A stretch of 64,000 bases of DNA. Origin: Holothuria scabra. Lineage: Eukaryota > Echinodermata > Holothuroidea > Aspidochirotida > Holothuriidae. Position numbers and translations under genes: made by a program. The notes under the pieces were generated by a model. The model did no database searches. It was given only the letters and a program-made list of their open reading frames with translations, and was not told where the DNA came from. Shown one piece after another: positions 62,400-64,000 of this stretch; position 1 is the first letter of the stretch, and each line of letters begins with the position of its first letter. Location: contig CM074189.1 in the NCBI GenBank assembly GCA_037179385.1, positions 21,401,020 to 21,465,019 on the forward strand. Direction: 5' to 3'.

Positions 62400-64000
62400 G
62401 TGAGTTGTGAGGCATATTTTACCCCGGGTGGTCCCCTTCCCCCATGTAATTAAACTTAATCGTGCTGCACCTTTTTCAGTCTGACTTGGTTTTTTTATTT
62501 ACCCTTACATTGCGTAATGTATAATTGTGTTATGTTTGAACTTTAATAAGTGTCCAATATTTTGCTTTCACACATTATCTAGAAAAGTATGAATTGTTCA
62601 TGCAGTTTTTTCCTAAAATTGCGCTACCTCAGTAGTTAATGTTAATGAAGGCCAAACACAAATCAATGATCTTTCGGTAGCAGTAAGTCTGCAGATTTCA
62701 CTTTCTAGTCTTATTTATTGTACGAAGTATTTCATGCGGGTTATCACATACCAGTAGGAAGAGTCACTTTATTATGCGAATTTCTGAAATGAACGGATCG
62801 GTAAATGTTCACCGTGTTAGTTACTTAATTGTGATGTGAACTAATTGTAGACCCAATCATGTGCGTATATTTTTTTTTCGTTTGTGGCAAGAGTAGCCAA
62901 ATACATAGAGGAAGTTCTTACGCATTTGCGGTATTTTTCAACTTTCATGGGAATTAGCCAGCCCAAAAAGTTTCAGGAGCTGTCCTCGACATGTTAACCA
63001 AATTTTGCTCTCGGTAATTACTACCTTGCTCATGAAATGCAGGTACGAGATAGCATGTAGTTGGTTTAATTTAAAGTTTGTCCTGTCCGTGTGTAGTAGG
63101 GGGCGCAACCATTTAGTTTTTTTTCTTGAGTGTGTTTTCAGAGAGTTCACAGTGGAAATGGGGTTGTCAAAGTTTTGCCACTGCAAGGAGTTGCGTCATC
63201 GTCCAGATACTTTTATATAATTGGGTCTTCAGTACTCCGAATTTCGATATTTGCATATGAGCAATATAAACGTGTGAGATTGCATCAAATTTCATATAAA
63301 ATACATATGTATACTATGAATAACAGAAATGTAATTTTGTAGGAATATGTGAATGTGACTCCACATTTTAAAGACAAATTTTAGTAAACTCGTACAATGT
63401 AGTTCGGAAAGAGGAATGATTCAGTATCATTGATAATCTCTGAAATTTCAGTGACAAATATTTAGACTTACTTGTAGCTAGCCATTCATAATCTTAACAT
63501 CACAATGGCCACCGTAATGATCAAGCGTATACTTCGTGGTGTAGCTTTTTCCCGCAGATTATTTACAAAAGTGTTTCTGACCATCAAAATAACGAACAGT
63601 ATTTCACATTTTTGCAGCTGTGCTTTAAAAAAAAATACTGTTAGTGCTTTATTTTGGCGAATTTGGAACAAAACTTTGCAGTTTCCCTTACCAGGCAACT
63701 GTACTAATTAATATAGCCTGCCCTCCCATCACTTGTTTATCCCAACTTTCAAGGCCCTCCTTTTAAGCAGTTTTTTCTCGAGACAATGCATTCGTATCTG
63801 CTCACGTTCCCCTCTCTGGTGAGAATAGGTATCAACTGACTGACTGAGGCACATTCATCAAATTTTTCGACCCTTTCAATCACAATTTAATGCAGGTCTA
63901 TTGTAATGTATAGGCCTAATAGTTTCAACGATGGTTATTTGGCGGTGCATAATTACAGAGATTAATGTCTCTAGTTCATTTTATATAAACGTTGCATTAC
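62400..64000. other. Upstream region with no recognised gene
   Basis: No family motif, repeat family or convincing exon pair was seen. One plus-strand frame starting with CACAATGGCC at 63,500 begins with a basic, hydrophobic stretch (MATVMIKRILRGVAFSRRLF) that looks like a mitochondrial targeting peptide. This is unsupported by any downstream homology. Confidence 0.4.

Overview
The window is eukaryotic, AT-rich, intron-rich and repeat-rich. Small exons (about 100-160 bp) with standard GT/AG borders sit in introns of 0.3-3.4 kb, among many short non-autonomous transposons and minisatellites. A marine deuterostome invertebrate, perhaps an echinoderm, is my best guess. It rests on the extracellular Ig/EGF gene style, the TAGGCCTA-rich intergenic flavour, a Penelope-like fragment and a tRNA-SINE-like copy. 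This is inference; no single marker fixes the taxon.

About 52 kb (8.8-60.9 kb) is one very large minus-strand gene, incomplete at the 3' end and unresolved at the 5' end. I assembled 40 well-supported internal coding exons: 28 half-immunoglobulin exons and 12 EGF-like exons, 5,325 bp or about 1,775 residues. Every one is a multiple of 3 and is bounded by phase-1 introns on both sides. Each Ig domain is split over two exons: 'a' carries the B-strand Cys and C-strand Trp, 'b' carries the D-x-G-x-Y-x-C motif. Each EGF is one exon of 99-105 bp with six Cys. The basic building block is Ig-a / Ig-b / EGF, repeated along the gene. In gene order the domains are Ig1(atypical)-Ig2-EGF-Ig-EGF-Ig-EGF-Ig-EGF-Ig-EGF-Ig-EGF-Ig-EGF-Ig-Ig-Ig-EGF-EGF-Ig-EGF-Ig-EGF-Ig-EGF-Ig(a half, then a decayed b half). 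No transmembrane segment, kinase or other intracellular domain was found, so the protein is either secreted or has its membrane part outside the window. The fold arrangement recalls Tie-type receptors and other Ig/EGF adhesion proteins, but no specific orthologue can be named.

Layout: 1-2.3 kb, a 145-bp satellite; 2.4-8.7 kb, decayed repeats without genes; 8.8-60.9 kb, the Ig/EGF gene. Its introns contain a 721-bp near-perfect palindromic MITE, a Penelope-like GIY-YIG fragment, a pair of TTAA-flanked piggyBac-like MITEs, a 49-bp minisatellite and several dispersed repeat families. 60.9-64 kb is probable upstream sequence, with a possible 5' non-coding exon and a possible first exon of a divergent plus-strand gene.
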